64,000 nt of DNA from Tigriopus japonicus (lineage: Eukaryota; Arthropoda; Copepoda; Harpacticoida; Harpacticidae). Both the position numbers and the translations under genes were made by a program. The DNA is taken from assembly GCA_010645155.1 (NCBI GenBank), contig CM021312.1, forward strand, positions 7,599,091 through 7,663,090. The letters run 5' to 3'. The notes below the pieces were generated by a model. It saw only the letters and a program-made list of their open reading frames with translations. It did no database searches and was not told the DNA's origin. Of the stretch, positions 53,932-64,000 are shown piece by piece (positions within the stretch are counted from its first letter, which is position 1; every line of letters begins with the position of its first letter).

Positions 53932-56100
53932 ATGTCCGTCAAAATTTGGGTAGCCTTGGTGTTTGTTGTCGGAGCTACTACGGCTTTTGAGATTATTGAG
54001 CGATTTCCTCAAACCGATCCAGAGGCAGGTCCGGAAAATGTTCCAACTTTTTACGTCCAAAGTGGTTCTAAAGTCGAATTGAGTTGCACCACATCCGAGA
54101 AATTCAGTCTTTGCCAATGGGCAAATCCCAGTGGATCGGCCCCTTGTGGGATCTTTTCCCCTGCAAGCCAAAAGTTGTGCCACAACACAGGTTTGTCTAA
54201 GACAAAAGTCTCGTCGAGCGACCAAAAGACTTGTAAATTGACCATTGACCGTGTGACCGAGCCTGAAGTCGGAAAATGGACTTGCCTCTTGCAAAAACAT
54301 GGGGATAACGTTGAAGCCAGCAGCACAATGATAGAAGTGGCTGAAGCACCTCAAGTGATCATTAATGGACCCAGGACGATCACAGTTTACAATGGAAAAG
54401 AGAAGGAATTTGAGTGTGAAGCCACGGGAACGCCTACTCCCAAGAGGATGTCTTGGTCTATTTCTAGAGGTCCCATCTCCGGGTTAACCGTTTTAAGCTC
54501 CGAAACCAAGGGCAACAAAATAGTGGAGCGAGTGAGCGTTGTGCCTTCGTCGAGTTGGGATGATGCCTCTTTTGCTTGTCACGCCGAGATTGAGGATGAC
54601 CAGGGAAAAATTGTAGAAGGTTTTGACGAAAGAAGAATTGAAGCACGGGTCGTTGAAGAAAATGATCTCACTGATGAAGTTCAACGAATGTCTTCGTTTG
54701 AGATCATCGAACGGCATCCGGCAGGTGATCGAGGCACCATTCCTCAAATGACTCTATCCTCGGATAAAGTGGTGACTTTTTCTTGTGAAAGTAACTACCC
54801 ATGGCACGTGTGCCTTTGGAAATCGCCCTTCTCAGACCAATCATGTGGGATATTTGCGGACGACATCCTTGGAAAGGAATGTACCGCTGTTTGGACAACC
54901 AATAATTTGGAGTGGAAAATCAGAAAAACTTCTGATACAACGTGCTCCATCACGGGAAAGACCTCAGATCTAGATGAAGGAGAGTGGAATTGCGAGCTAC
55001 AATCCAAGCCAGTGAGCTCACAAAATAATATACATAAAAGTGATCAACAGTATTTTGAAGTTCAACTCATCAAGCCAGCGCAAATCTCAATCGACTTTCC
55101 GAAAGAATTCGAGCTTCGCGATGGCGAAAGCCAACGGATCGTGCTCGACATCTCGGGAGCATTTCCTAAACCGGAAGTCATTTGGCGATTGAATAACGAG
55201 GACTTCAAGCCCGTACTCATAGACTCCGAGCCACCCACCATGGATAGTCGAGGGCTGTACTCCCTGAAGCAAGAGATTGATTTCAAGGCCAAGAGTGATG
55301 ACAATGGACGAAGGCTATTTTGCATCATTCGACAAGTAGATGCAGAAGGCAATATTGAAGAGCAAACTTTCGAAGCCTTTCTCAACATCAAAGCCAAGCC
55401 TATGTTGGTCGCCGCGTCCTCTTTGGGACCTGGAATCATTGCCGCCATCGTGTCTGTGGCAGTGCTGATTCTTCTCATCATTATCCTTTTGTGTGTGTCC
55501 TACCGAACGGGAAAACTCTGTTTCAAAAACCGTCGGAAACCAGAAACGATCTATCTTGGCGAAGGAGACCAAATGCTCTCTAAACCTGATGAATCCAACA
55601 AGGGCGATGGTACCGAAACGTATGCTCAAGATGCCAAAACGGCTTACAAGGATGAAGGCGAGGGGAGCCCCACCGGGTCTCTCCTTAGTCTCGAAGGAGA
55701 AGCACCCAAACGAGATTGGAAAGATGCTGTCAAAACTATGGGTCCAAAGTTTGGATTCCTTGAATCTTTGCAAAACGAGAGCGTTCAAAAGACTGAAAGC
55801 GAGGTCCGTTACAGTAATATTCAAAGAAGCCAAGAAGGGCCAAATTCTGTTGACATCTTTGTGAGAGGAAGCAATGACAGAAAATCGGAACAGACAACTA
55901 ACGGATCAGATATCACTTGGAGTGTTGGATCAAAGTCTGAATTCTCACAAATTCGTACAGTTAAAAAGCAAGAGACCTATACCTCGAGTGTTCCCCTTGA
56001 ATTTCAGACAAGTCAAGAAGGGCCAAATCCTGATGACGACTTCATTGAAGGGAATACCAACGGAAAACCGATTCAATATGATTCAGAATCTGAAATATGA
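53932..56100 (+). CDS. Type I membrane protein with duplicated Ig-like ectodomain
   Basis: A single-exon frame of 722 residues. A signal peptide covers residues 1-18, followed by two copies of a roughly 230-residue unit, each beginning FEIIER-x-P (F19 and F256). Each unit has a cysteine-rich V-like Ig domain (CxWxxP...CGIF...C...W-x-C) and a C2-like Ig domain (EFECEATGTPTPK; ISGAFPKPEVIWR). A transmembrane helix spans about 500-523 (IIAAIVSVAVLILLIIILL). The 200-residue cytoplasmic tail holds EVRYSNIQ (Tyr627), which fits both the ITIM pattern V-x-Y-x-x-I and the GRB2-SH2 pattern Y-x-N. A second, shorter IgSF gene follows in tandem. Likely cell-surface adhesion or recognition; no orthologue recognised. 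An intronless Ig-receptor gene is unusual and may reflect retroposition or intron loss. Confidence 0.82.
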   Translation: MSVKIWVALVFVVGATTAFEIIERFPQTDPEAGPENVPTFYVQSGSKVELSCTTSEKFSLCQWANPSGSAPCGIFSPASQKLCHNTGLSKTKVSSSDQKTCKLTIDRVTEPEVGKWTCLLQKHGDNVEASSTMIEVAEAPQVIINGPRTITVYNGKEKEFECEATGTPTPKRMSWSISRGPISGLTVLSSETKGNKIVERVSVVPSSSWDDASFACHAEIEDDQGKIVEGFDERRIEARVVEENDLTDEVQRMSSFEIIERHPAGDRGTIPQMTLSSDKVVTFSCESNYPWHVCLWKSPFSDQSCGIFADDILGKECTAVWTTNNLEWKIRKTSDTTCSITGKTSDLDEGEWNCELQSKPVSSQNNIHKSDQQYFEVQLIKPAQISIDFPKEFELRDGESQRIVLDISGAFPKPEVIWRLNNEDFKPVLIDSEPPTMDSRGLYSLKQEIDFKAKSDDNGRRLFCIIRQVDAEGNIEEQTFEAFLNIKAKPMLVAASSLGPGIIAAIVSVAVLILLIIILLCVSYRTGKLCFKNRRKPETIYLGEGDQMLSKPDESNKGDGTETYAQDAKTAYKDEGEGSPTGSLLSLEGEAPKRDWKDAVKTMGPKFGFLESLQNESVQKTESEVRYSNIQRSQEGPNSVDIFVRGSNDRKSEQTTNGSDITWSVGSKSEFSQIRTVKKQETYTSSVPLEFQTSQEGPNPDDDFIEGNTNGKPIQYDSESEI

Positions 56101-56643
56101 GACTTGCGAATGATCAATAATTGCCAAAGAAATCTTCTTTCGTGTAATGTAAAGATTAGAATGTACATTCCTTGATTTGTATTACTCCGTTTGTTTCCAT
56201 CTGCGAGTATAATGATTTTGTAGAGTGTGCTTGGTTAAACCATAGACCATGGAACTTAAATTAAGAAATCCTTGGTTAAACCCAGTCAACTAGTCCATTA
56301 AATGCATAAAACGTTCAAAGCAGGGTTTGTGTTTTATTTTCTTTTTAGTATTCGTTGATCGTCGTGATTGCGGTCGCCGTTCGCATTATAAAAAATCAAA
56401 TAAAAGTCACATAAACAGCTGTTATCTTTCTTGAGTAAGTACATGCTAATCTTTCAATACCTACACACGTCTATCAAGGGCATATCTAACTAGTTTAATG
56501 AAAGATTAGAAAAAAATCATGCCTGATTACAGGGAGGAATAGTATGTGGAATGGGTGAGCGAGAACGAACTTACAACCCAAAGATAACATGAATACACAA
56601 ATACAACCTTGGCAATAACACTCTGATTTACAAATGCCTTGAT
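56101..56643. other. Spacer between the two Ig-domain genes
   Basis: 543 bp with no further gene. ATTAAA at about 56297 could be the poly(A) signal of the upstream gene. No clear promoter element was identified for the downstream one. Confidence 0.35.
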
Positions 56644-57978
56644 ATGTGGAAGTTTTCGCTTTTGGTGGCTCTGAGCCACTTCATCGTTACCGTGATCTCG
56701 TTGACCATTTCGATGGGCATTCTAAACGACCAAAATGACCCACTGATAATCGAAAGTGGCAACTCAGTGTTCGTGGCCAAGTTCAAGCCCCTAAAGTTGT
56801 TCTCGAAAGGAGATGTGAGTTGGAACATGTGCACATGGGCTTTCCCTGACGCTTCGTACGAACCATGCGTATATGTGGAATTAGACACAGATGCCACCCA
56901 GTGCTCTGCACCCATGAGTATTTCTAAAGAAAATGATCGTTGTATTTTGAACACGGTGAGTCTAGACGGCGTGCCATTTGAAGGCACATGGGCCAGTGAA
57001 ATTAGGTCGACATCAACCAACAACAGCAATTGGGGAATCATTGAAATACAACAAGTAAAAGAGCCCGAGGTTTCACTCAACTTCGAGAGCGGTAGCTCGA
57101 ACTTCCAGTTGACAGAGGCTCTTGAAATCACTTGCGAGGCCCACGCAGGACAACCCAAACCAAATCTGCGATGGTTCCTTGATGACCAAGATGTAACCGA
57201 TGACGCCCCACCCCAAGATGATTCCCAATGCAATGATCCGCTCAACCAATGTTTGGTGTCAAGTTCCTATTCCCTAACAGGATCTGCTCAAATTGACGGG
57301 TCTTTCCTCGCATGCCGCGCTCAGCAATTGGACTTTTTAGACCATCTCATCGAGACAAACGACGAGGTTCTGCTTCAATTAGATTCAGATGCCCGAACCG
57401 GCCTCGATACCTGGGCCATTGTGGGCATTGTTTTGGGCTGCTTGCTTCTCTTGTTGCTCATTTTATTATTGGTGTTGGCGGTTTGCTTGGGATGGTGTTG
57501 CTTTGCCGGAAGACGGGACAAGAAAAGCGTGGCACCACTCTTTGTGGAGGAAGAGCCTTACCACGAACAAAAGGATAATATGGCCTATTGGCACGAGGAT
57601 AACTCTTCTTCAACTGTGCTCCGACAAGCTCAACTACAGGAGATCGATTTCCAGAAGGCCCAAGTGGCAGAACCATGGCTGCACTCTTTGGCAGTCCAAT
57701 CGATTCGAAATGATTGGCTTGATTCTGCTCAAGACGAATTGAAAGACTATCGATATGAAGGTCAAGGTCAACGTCGAGGCAGCGTGGCCGCATCTTTGTC
57801 CTCTTTGGAGACCGTGTCTCATTATGATAATATCGATTTCGAGAAATATTTCCGACCTCTCGGGGCTCCATTCGAGAAATTAGCCAATTTGTATGATCGA
57901 CGCAAATCCGTTTGGCCGGAATATGATTCAGATTGGAGCCACATCTCCGATATCCCTTTTGAAGAATCGGTCATCTGA
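56644..57978 (+). CDS. Type I membrane protein with two Ig-like domains
   Basis: A single-exon frame of 444 residues. A signal peptide (about 1-19) precedes a cysteine-containing Ig-like domain (MCTWAFPD...C...GTWASEI), then a C2-type Ig domain (EITCEAHAGQPKPNLRWFLD ending FLACRA). A transmembrane segment lies at about 257-285 (IVGIVLGCLLLLLLILLL). The tail of about 160 residues includes VSHYDNIDFEKY (Tyr394), matching S-x-Y-x-x-I and Y-x-N. The CTWAFPD pattern parallels CLWKSPF and CQWANPS in the upstream neighbour, supporting an old tandem duplication in which this copy has one unit instead of two. Function is inferred only as cell-surface recognition or adhesion. Confidence 0.8.
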   Translation: MWKFSLLVALSHFIVTVISLTISMGILNDQNDPLIIESGNSVFVAKFKPLKLFSKGDVSWNMCTWAFPDASYEPCVYVELDTDATQCSAPMSISKENDRCILNTVSLDGVPFEGTWASEIRSTSTNNSNWGIIEIQQVKEPEVSLNFESGSSNFQLTEALEITCEAHAGQPKPNLRWFLDDQDVTDDAPPQDDSQCNDPLNQCLVSSSYSLTGSAQIDGSFLACRAQQLDFLDHLIETNDEVLLQLDSDARTGLDTWAIVGIVLGCLLLLLLILLLVLAVCLGWCCFAGRRDKKSVAPLFVEEEPYHEQKDNMAYWHEDNSSSTVLRQAQLQEIDFQKAQVAEPWLHSLAVQSIRNDWLDSAQDELKDYRYEGQGQRRGSVAASLSSLETVSHYDNIDFEKYFRPLGAPFEKLANLYDRRKSVWPEYDSDWSHISDIPFEESVI

Positions 57979-58021
57979 ACGGTCAGTTGTGATTGAACCC
58001 AATTCTTTGTTTATAGTTTAG

Positions 58022-58027
58022 AATAAA
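58022..58027 (+). terminator. Poly(A) signal of the second Ig-domain gene
   Basis: AATAAA 43 bp after the stop codon. Confidence 0.7.
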
Positions 58028-58294
58028 GTCGCTATATAGTGTGAAATGTGCATTAAGAGAGTGTTTTTACACTCGACTGACTTAATTATAATCTACTAGG
58101 GCTTCTAATGAACTTGGTTTTTGAGGTTTCAGTTGAGTTTCTTTGGCAATCTTTCCGAGAGAGCCTCTTGGCTTTTCACAACAAACTTCAAAACAAGCGT
58201 GTTGACTTTTTGGACTTGTGGAGTGTAGTCCTGCACGAAGAAGTTACCTTTCATATACGTTAGAACTTATATCTAGACGTTCAATAGGCTTAAA

Positions 58295-60519
58295 ATGGGT
58301 GTCCGGGGTCTCTCCACGTTTCTTTTTGATGATGGCCAATTCTTCAAAAGATCGCGACTTGGCAAAGAAAAGGTGGTCATCGGTGAGAGTTTCATTTTTG
58401 TTTTATTATTCGAAAGAGAGAGAGAGAGAAAAAATGTTTCAATGCTTTCAGATGGAAATAACCTTCGATATGCTTTATATGCGTCCACCAAAGGCCTGAA
58501 TCCATCCTTGGGCGGCGACTATGATAAATATTACCAATCGGTTCGACAACACTTTTTAATGTAAGGCTAATGCGAAAGAGCTTCCCTTTCCTCCACAAGA
58601 CTAAACGGGGACAAAAATGAATTCCTTTTAATACATCTACCAACCTCCTTCTTTCAATAGATTGAGAGAATGTGGGGTTGAACCCATTGTGATTATGGAT
58701 GGGGCTTATGAGCCCTCAGGCATCAAACGAGCCACCGTTTTAAAAAGAATGCGCGATAAGGCAAAGTTGGCGGTCCAGACCAATACGGGCAATCAGAATC
58801 GAATCAGAGTGTTGCCTTTGTTCGCCTTGGGTAAGACAACAATGGAATACTAGAAGGGGAGCGGGGTGGGGCTTTGGAATGTTTAAGAATTTTAATTGAA
58901 AATAACTTCTAGATGTGTTTTTGGATGCGGTACGAGATTTGGACGTGAAAGTGATACAGACGGAATTCGAAGCCGATGCCTTTATGGCTTCTTACGCTTT
59001 TGAGGCGGGTTGTGCCGTCATTACGCAAGACTCTGATTTCTTTGTGTTTCCCGTCCGGATGATTCCATTGGGATCGATTACATGGAGCGCCGAATACGAT
59101 CCAGATTCGGAAGAGAAATATATTCCCTGTGAAGAATTCGACCGAGAAAAGTTCTTGAAACATTATCAAATGGATCAAAGTCGGTGCAATCTGATGGCCT
59201 CGATTTTAGGCAACGATTATTTGCCCCCATCGACGTTTCAGAACTTTTTTGCACGGATCCCTTTGTCTAAATCCAAACGGCTTTCACCGCGAATGAAGAT
59301 CATTCGTGGGTTCTTGCAATGGATCGCCAAAGAGAACGATGTGGACGGAGCCATTCAAAAGATACTGGTTTACTCCCCTCTGCGACGAAGAGGCTGGCAA
59401 GAGGCCAAGATCCGGGCATCTTTGGCCATGTACGGTGGTCAAGATATCCAATGCCGAAACGATCCTACTGCTTTGCAATCGAAAGATGGCCAATCATTAC
59501 CGAAGTGTGTCTTGGACGAATACAGACAAGCCAAGTATTCAACTTCAGTCTTGGACATTTTTTGCAATGAAGAGTTTTTCGTGTCGACGTTAGTGGAGAG
59601 CTTGAATGAAGAAAGTTCGCATTTGTGTGCTAAGAACGTGCTCTCTTTGATTTGTTCCATATTACTTCAACCTTGTACTGCGGAGAACGTGGCCATGTTC
59701 CTTCGACAAAGACAAGGAATGGTGGCACATAAATTAGAACTTACTAAGTGCTCAAGCTTAAACCTGCAAGACTTGCGCGACTTGGACATTCCAGATAAAA
59801 TTGTATTCTTTCAAAGAAAGCTCGATGTAGAAAAAATTTCAACCGATTCTGGCTTTTCTGGTGATTGCATTCTTTTTCAAATGGCTCTGATTATTTGGTC
59901 CCGCAATTCTCCGATCTATTCAACAGAGTTACACGCTTTATGTTTTTGGTTGTTGATCCAATTGTCCTTAAGTACTTCATCCCGCATAAATGCCTGGTTT
60001 AACCTAAAAGAACACATCTCTCCTGATAGTGAAGAGAAGGACAAGTTGAATAAACTGTTCCAACGATTTGGACGCACGAATCAAGAAATGAAGTCCAAGG
60101 CTCAAAAATTCCCTCTGGATTTTGTGTACAAAACGAATCGCCTGCAATCCGTGATGAAACACTTGGAAACGTTGGCCCAACTTGTGAAGTGGGAAAGTGC
60201 CAAGTTTCACATGAATCAGTTCTGGCATGGTACCCTCCTCTTCAACCTTCATCACGATTTAGAGGAATATCGTGACCTGGAAAATCGAGTTCAAGCCTTG
60301 CTTAGTTTCGACGCCAATCTATGGCAAGCTTATCAATATCTCCACGCAATCTTGGTACCTCTAGTTGACCTGGCAACGAACTCGGGGAAGAAAAACCGAG
60401 GGAAACGGATTCCCAAGAGTAAGAAAGCCACTCAAGTGAGCACGGAAACTTTGGATTCGGCAAGTAATCAATTTGCTGTGTTAACCTTAGAAGATGACGG
60501 AGAGAATCTCCCAGAGTAA
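58295..60519 (+). CDS. ASTE1: Asteroid homologue (XPG/FEN1-like nuclease-fold protein)
   Basis: Four exons (58295-58382, 58452-58560, 58661-58830, 58913-60519) join in frame to 657 residues; human ASTE1 has 679. The N-terminus MGVRGLSTFL is the XPG-N signature (MGIxGL). LRYALYASTKGL, GGDYDKYYQSV and VIMDGAY follow, and the XPG-I block is EFEADAFMASYAFEAG and ITQDSDFFVF, with the acidic residues of the FEN1-family active site present. The C-terminal half is the asteroid-specific helical region. Family members are structure-specific nuclease candidates; human ASTE1 acts with shieldin in trimming DNA ends, and Drosophila asteroid was linked to EGFR signalling. Converges with UBL7 with 62 bp between stop codons. 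Confidence 0.93.
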
Positions 60520-60581
60520 TGTATTGAAATTCGAAGTCGATAAATCTGATTATATGCTCGTCTGAAACGTTCGTCTACTTA

Positions 60582-61839
60582 TTAATTGGCTACATCGTCT
60601 TCACCTAACCATCCCGAGAAGACGAGATCAATCGCCGCTTGAAGATCCCCGCCCATGAGCTTCAGAGCCTTTTGGGCCAAGCCTTCATCCACGATACCCA
60701 ACTCTCGCATGGTGGCCACATCTTTCTCCATTTGCTCGGGGCCATATTCACTCGCCTCCATGGGTTCCGAAGGGGCGTTCAGTGACGAAGACGAGGGATT
60801 TTGAGCCAATGTCTGTCCCGATGCGGCCAAAGCTTGCTCCAAGGCTAATCGGAAGCTGTCAGAGGTGATGGCTGGACTCGAGGGTGTGGGTCTCGAAGAT
60901 GAAGGCATGGATGAGCCGGTGGAGGATCCCGGCGTGCTCTCCATGGCCAAAGAATTCGGGAGTAACCCCCCTAAAGTGCCGGCCGTGGTGTTGCCCGTGG
61001 AAGCTCCCGCTGAATTTTGGGCGGCAGCAATGGCAGCGGCCAGTTGATTGGGTGTGATGGCCGAGAATGAGCGATTGCGTTGCAAATCCGAACCGAAACC
61101 GTCCTCCTCCATCTCCTCGTCTTCATCCACATCGGACATATCGTCCAAGTGATATGAGAAGGATGTAGGCAAGCTCTCATTCTCCGGTTGAGACGATTTC
61201 GAGGGTCTTTCCTCGTGAACTGCAGCCGCTAAATTGACCTAGAGAAAAGCAGTAAACCAAACAGGTCAATTAAGGCTTTAAAAAAACCTTTAGAGCATGA
61301 TATCGTCTTACCATGGCTTCGTGCAGGCAGGGATGTTCTCGGGCCACGCGTTGCAAGATTTCGGGCTTCAAGAGCATCATCAGCATCTCGGGTTTATTGA
61401 GGAAAGCCAGGGCCATGGGATCTTGAGCCAAACCCGGACAAGCGCAGGCTAAACTCTCGAGATTCTCGCGTTGAGTGAGTCGTTTGAGGGCCACGTTCAA
61501 GGCCGGATTTCGAATGGCCATGCCAAAGGCCACGAAGAAACGCTTCATCTCTTCATCGGTGAGAACGGTGGGTCCCATGGGCTCCACGGTGGAAACGGCG
61601 GGCGATTTCAGAATGTAGATGGTGGCGTTGGCCCGTAATCCGACCTGAGCCAAGGTTTGTTCGGGCGATTTCAAGAGGATTCCGCGGAACAAGAGTTGGA
61701 TGGATTCGGGTCGCAATTGCGTGCTCTCAGCCGCTTTTTGAATCAAGTCGCTGACGGTGTTCACTTCAGAGAGATTCAATCGGGTGCGACGAGCCTCGAA
61801 GTCGCCTTCTGTCGCGCGGGACACCAAATTAAACGACAT
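60582..61839 (-). CDS. UBL7: Ubiquitin-like protein 7
   Basis: Exons 61839-61312 and 61238-60582, phase 0 (GTAAGA donor, CTCTAG acceptor), give 394 residues; human UBL7 has 380. An N-terminal ubiquitin-like domain covers about residues 1-80 (QLLFRGILLKSPEQTLAQVG, then RANATIYILKSP). A middle region has FFVAFGMAIRNPALN, ACPGLAQDPMALAFL and VAREHPCLHEAM, matching UBL7 IIVATPGLSSDPIALGVL and VPAHPALVNAI. A Ser/Thr-rich linker with PNQLAAAIAAA follows, then a C-terminal UBA domain (MRELGIVDEGLAQKALKLMG, then GDLQAAIDLVFSG). Such UBL-UBA proteins bind ubiquitin and proteasome components. I start at 61839; an in-frame ATG at 61935 would add 32 residues that do not look conserved. Confidence 0.94.
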
Positions 61840-62491
61840 TTTTCCCTCGAGTTGAGTGCGATTGATTGGTGATGAAAAGTAGAGAAGGTTCTTCCAGTAA
61901 GTTGCAAAAAGAGAGTCCCTCACTCGCTCTCTCAACGTCGGCGAGACATTTTCAGGCTTGAAATTTTAAAGTAGTTAGAAGGTCAGAGCATTGTAAATGG
62001 CGTAATATAAGGGCAACTAAGGAAGAATAATGACATACATGCGCCAATGAACTGATGAAGCTCAATTTATTTGTTATTCTTTTCTTAAAAAAACAGTACA
62101 TTGTGTCAAATCAGGCCAGTGGCATCTCAAAATGGCAGCCCTGACTTTAGTCTTGGAATTCGTCCATTTGTTTTTGTCATGGTGAAAGCGCACAGGTGAC
62201 GGAAAATATACTAACCTGAGCTACATTCCATCATAATGTTGTGACGTATTGAATTGTAAATCTTGAATTATCCTGAACATAGCGTGTCCATGCCCCATTT
62301 TGGTGCGTTCATGTAAGTAGGTTGTCAAATAAAAGCAAACCCAACCAAAACGAGCAACTGTGCCATTTGTGCAAATCAAAAAGACAAAGTAAGTGGTCAC
62401 GCTAACAAACTGCGTGTGTTGTTGACTTGGCGGGAATCGAAAACAAATCTCGGCAAAGGAAGAAAGAAATCTTCAAATTCGGGTTTCCAAC
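61840..62491. promoter_or_regulatory. Shared upstream region of UBL7 and RFC2
   Basis: A 652-bp interval between divergent start codons, likely holding promoters for both genes. AT-rich, with no TATA box or other element I can name. A decayed hAT-like word, GGCAGCCCTGAC, occurs near 62134. Confidence 0.45.
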
Positions 62492-63665
62492 ATGAGCGAC
62501 GAACTAAACACGACCACGCCCATGGACACGTCCTTGTCCGAAGGCCCATCGGGCTCGAAAAAAGAGAAAAATGTGCCTTGGATCGAAAAATACCGTCCCA
62601 AGACGTTTCAGGAAATCGTGGGCAACGAAGGTTTGTGGGAGATTAAATGAACCTAGACGGCAATCGATTGATTCCAGATCTCGTATCATCCTTTCTCTTA
62701 CTCCCATAGAAACCGTCTCGCGATTGGCCGTGTTTGCCCGTGACGGCAATGTGCCCAATATCATCATCGCGGGTCCGCCCGGTGTGGGTAAAACCACCAC
62801 TATCCTGTGTTTGGCCCGAATTCTGCTAGGACCGGCCTTTAAGGACGCCGTTTTGGAGTTGAACGCGTCCAATGAGCGCGGGATCGATGTGGTCAGGAAT
62901 CGGATCAAGATGTTTGCCCAACAGAAGGTGACTTTACCTCGGGGTCGACACAAGGTTATCATCCTGGATGAGGCGGATTCCATGACGGAAGCCGCCCAAC
63001 AAGCCTTGAGGCGGACCATGGAGTTGTATAGTAACACCACGCGGTTTGCCTTGGCTTGCAACTCCTCCGAGAAGATCATCGAGCCCATTCAATCGCGATG
63101 CGCCATGTTACGTTACAGTAAACTGAGCGATGCTCAAGTTCTGGCCAAGATTTTGGACGTGTGTGAGCGCGAAAAGATCGAATATCTCGATGATGGCTTG
63201 GAGGCCATCGTATTCACGGCTCAAGGCGACATGCGACAAGCGTTGAACAATCTCCAATCGACGAAAGAGGGATTTGGTCTGGTGAAGGCGGCCAATGTGT
63301 TCAAAGTCTGTGATGAGCCGCACCCGCTTCTGGTTAAAGATATGCTCACTCATTGCACCAAAGGAGATTTAGATCAAGCGTATAAAGTGATGAGCCATTT
63401 GTGGCGGTTGGGATATTCGCCGGAAGATATAATCACCAATATATTCCGCGTTTGCAAGACTCATTCCATGGCCGAGTATTTAAAGCTGGAGTTCATCAAG
63501 GAGATTGGTAAGGTGTTCAGGAATTGGTTAGATTGGGCTGATACCGGATTGTAATTAGTCTATTCTTCCCCAGGTTTTCAGCATATGAAGATCGTCAATG
63601 GGAGCACTTCTCTGCTGCAAATGGCGGGTTTGTTGGCCCGGTTGTGCCAAAAGTGTCAAGACTAA
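62492..63665 (+). CDS. RFC2: Replication factor C subunit 2 (40 kDa small subunit)
   Basis: Three exons (62492-62630, 62710-63507, 63574-63665) join in frame to 342 residues; human RFC2 has 354. The AAA+ core shows [20 protein letters not shown], Walker [10 protein letters not shown] (about residues 68-76), Walker [10 protein letters not shown], sensor 1 LACNSSEK and the SRC arginine-finger motif in [30 protein letters not shown] and [20 protein letters not shown] identify RFC2 rather than RFC3, 4 or 5. RFC loads PCNA at primer-template junctions for DNA replication and repair in the nucleus. The third exon, only 92 bp, supplies the conserved C-terminus. Confidence 0.96.
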
Positions 63666-63773
63666 AGAAAAAAATAGGAAGAAAAAATCCCAGACAAATA
63701 TATTTTTTATTATCCTTGATTTTTTCCACTAGCCATGTAGTAAAGATTTAGTATCATCTCATCTTCCCAACGT

Positions 63774-63953
63774 TCAAATGCTGTCAAACGGGTAAATTCG
63801 TTCCTTCTCAACGTACGCTCCATAATTTGCGCCACTTTGAATATCAATAGTAGATCGTATTTTTTTCTTTGCTGGCTTCACGCGATAAATAAGGCAACTT
63901 CCGAACGACTTGAGCTCAAATCGTGGATCCTTAGCCATATCACACGGTACCAT
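63774..63953 (-). CDS. 3' part of an unidentified minus-strand gene
   Basis: A 59-codon frame (MVPCDMAKDPRFELKSFGSC, later GANYGAYVEKERIYPFDSI) reads like real protein. Upstream to the window edge another frame reads ETAREAEHELKEFKNG, and downstream an overlapping frame reads FTRLTAFERWEDEMILNLYY to a stop at 63710. The three probably reflect exons of one spliced gene extending beyond 64000, but the junctions could not be settled. Family not recognised. It converges on RFC2. Confidence 0.35.
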   Translation of the reverse strand: MVPCDMAKDPRFELKSFGSCLIYRVKPAKKKIRSTIDIQSGANYGAYVEKERIYPFDSI

Positions 63954-64000
63954 TCTTAAATTCTTTCAATTCATGTTCGGCTTCACGAGCCGTTTCCACA

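Noticed and set aside
1..64000. CRISPR arrays, bacterial operons or prophage
   Set aside because: Introns, animal gene families and transposon types show this is eukaryotic nuclear DNA; no regularly spaced repeat array is present.

Overview
This window is animal nuclear DNA. Genes have short GT-AG introns of about 50-115 bp (one is about 830 bp) and animal-type proteins: a centromeric histone H3, KIF-binding protein, EAPP, UBL7, ASTE1, ZNG1/CBWD and RFC2. An interstitial CCTAA/TTAGG-type tract and the gene set suggest an arthropod. A small-genome crustacean such as a copepod is my best guess, but that is inference. There is one assembly gap (116 Ns, 31913-32028).

Layout. Positions 1-8400 are a nest of short non-autonomous DNA transposons. 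Several can be delimited exactly by terminal inverted repeats and 8-bp target-site duplications: a hAT-type family with a copy inserted inside a sister copy at the left edge, a second hAT-like family at 1468-2349, and a 494-bp element sitting in a tRNA-like SINE head. A 174-bp palindromic element carries a telomere-like core. A cenH3-like gene lies at 8475-8984. From 9 to 39 kb there is little coding: an orphan receptor-like exon (12.6 kb), a two-exon six-finger C2H2 gene (17.7-19.8 kb), a SINE, a TA-flanked mariner-type MITE (36.2 kb), simple repeats and otherwise featureless DNA.

From 39.5 kb to the end the window is gene-dense. On the minus strand a kinesin-13-like motor, a SAM methyltransferase and KIF-binding protein follow each other with gaps of only 5 and 50 nt, and the second gap holds a poly(A) signal and a strong 3' splice site. 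This looks like an operon joining a kinesin to a kinesin-binding protein. Next come ZNG1/CBWD, an F-box/FBA protein and EAPP (the last two convergent, stop codons 4 bp apart), an eight-finger C2H2 factor, two tandem intronless immunoglobulin-superfamily membrane proteins with similar Tyr-x-Asn-Ile tail motifs, ASTE1, UBL7 and RFC2 (UBL7 and RFC2 head to head), and part of an unidentified minus-strand gene at the right edge.

The housekeeping genes have no obvious shared pathway. The functionally suggestive sets are the kinesin/KIFBP cluster and the paired Ig-domain receptors. Exon boundaries were placed by eye from splice consensus plus frame continuity; every multi-exon join quoted gives an open frame with a length divisible by three.
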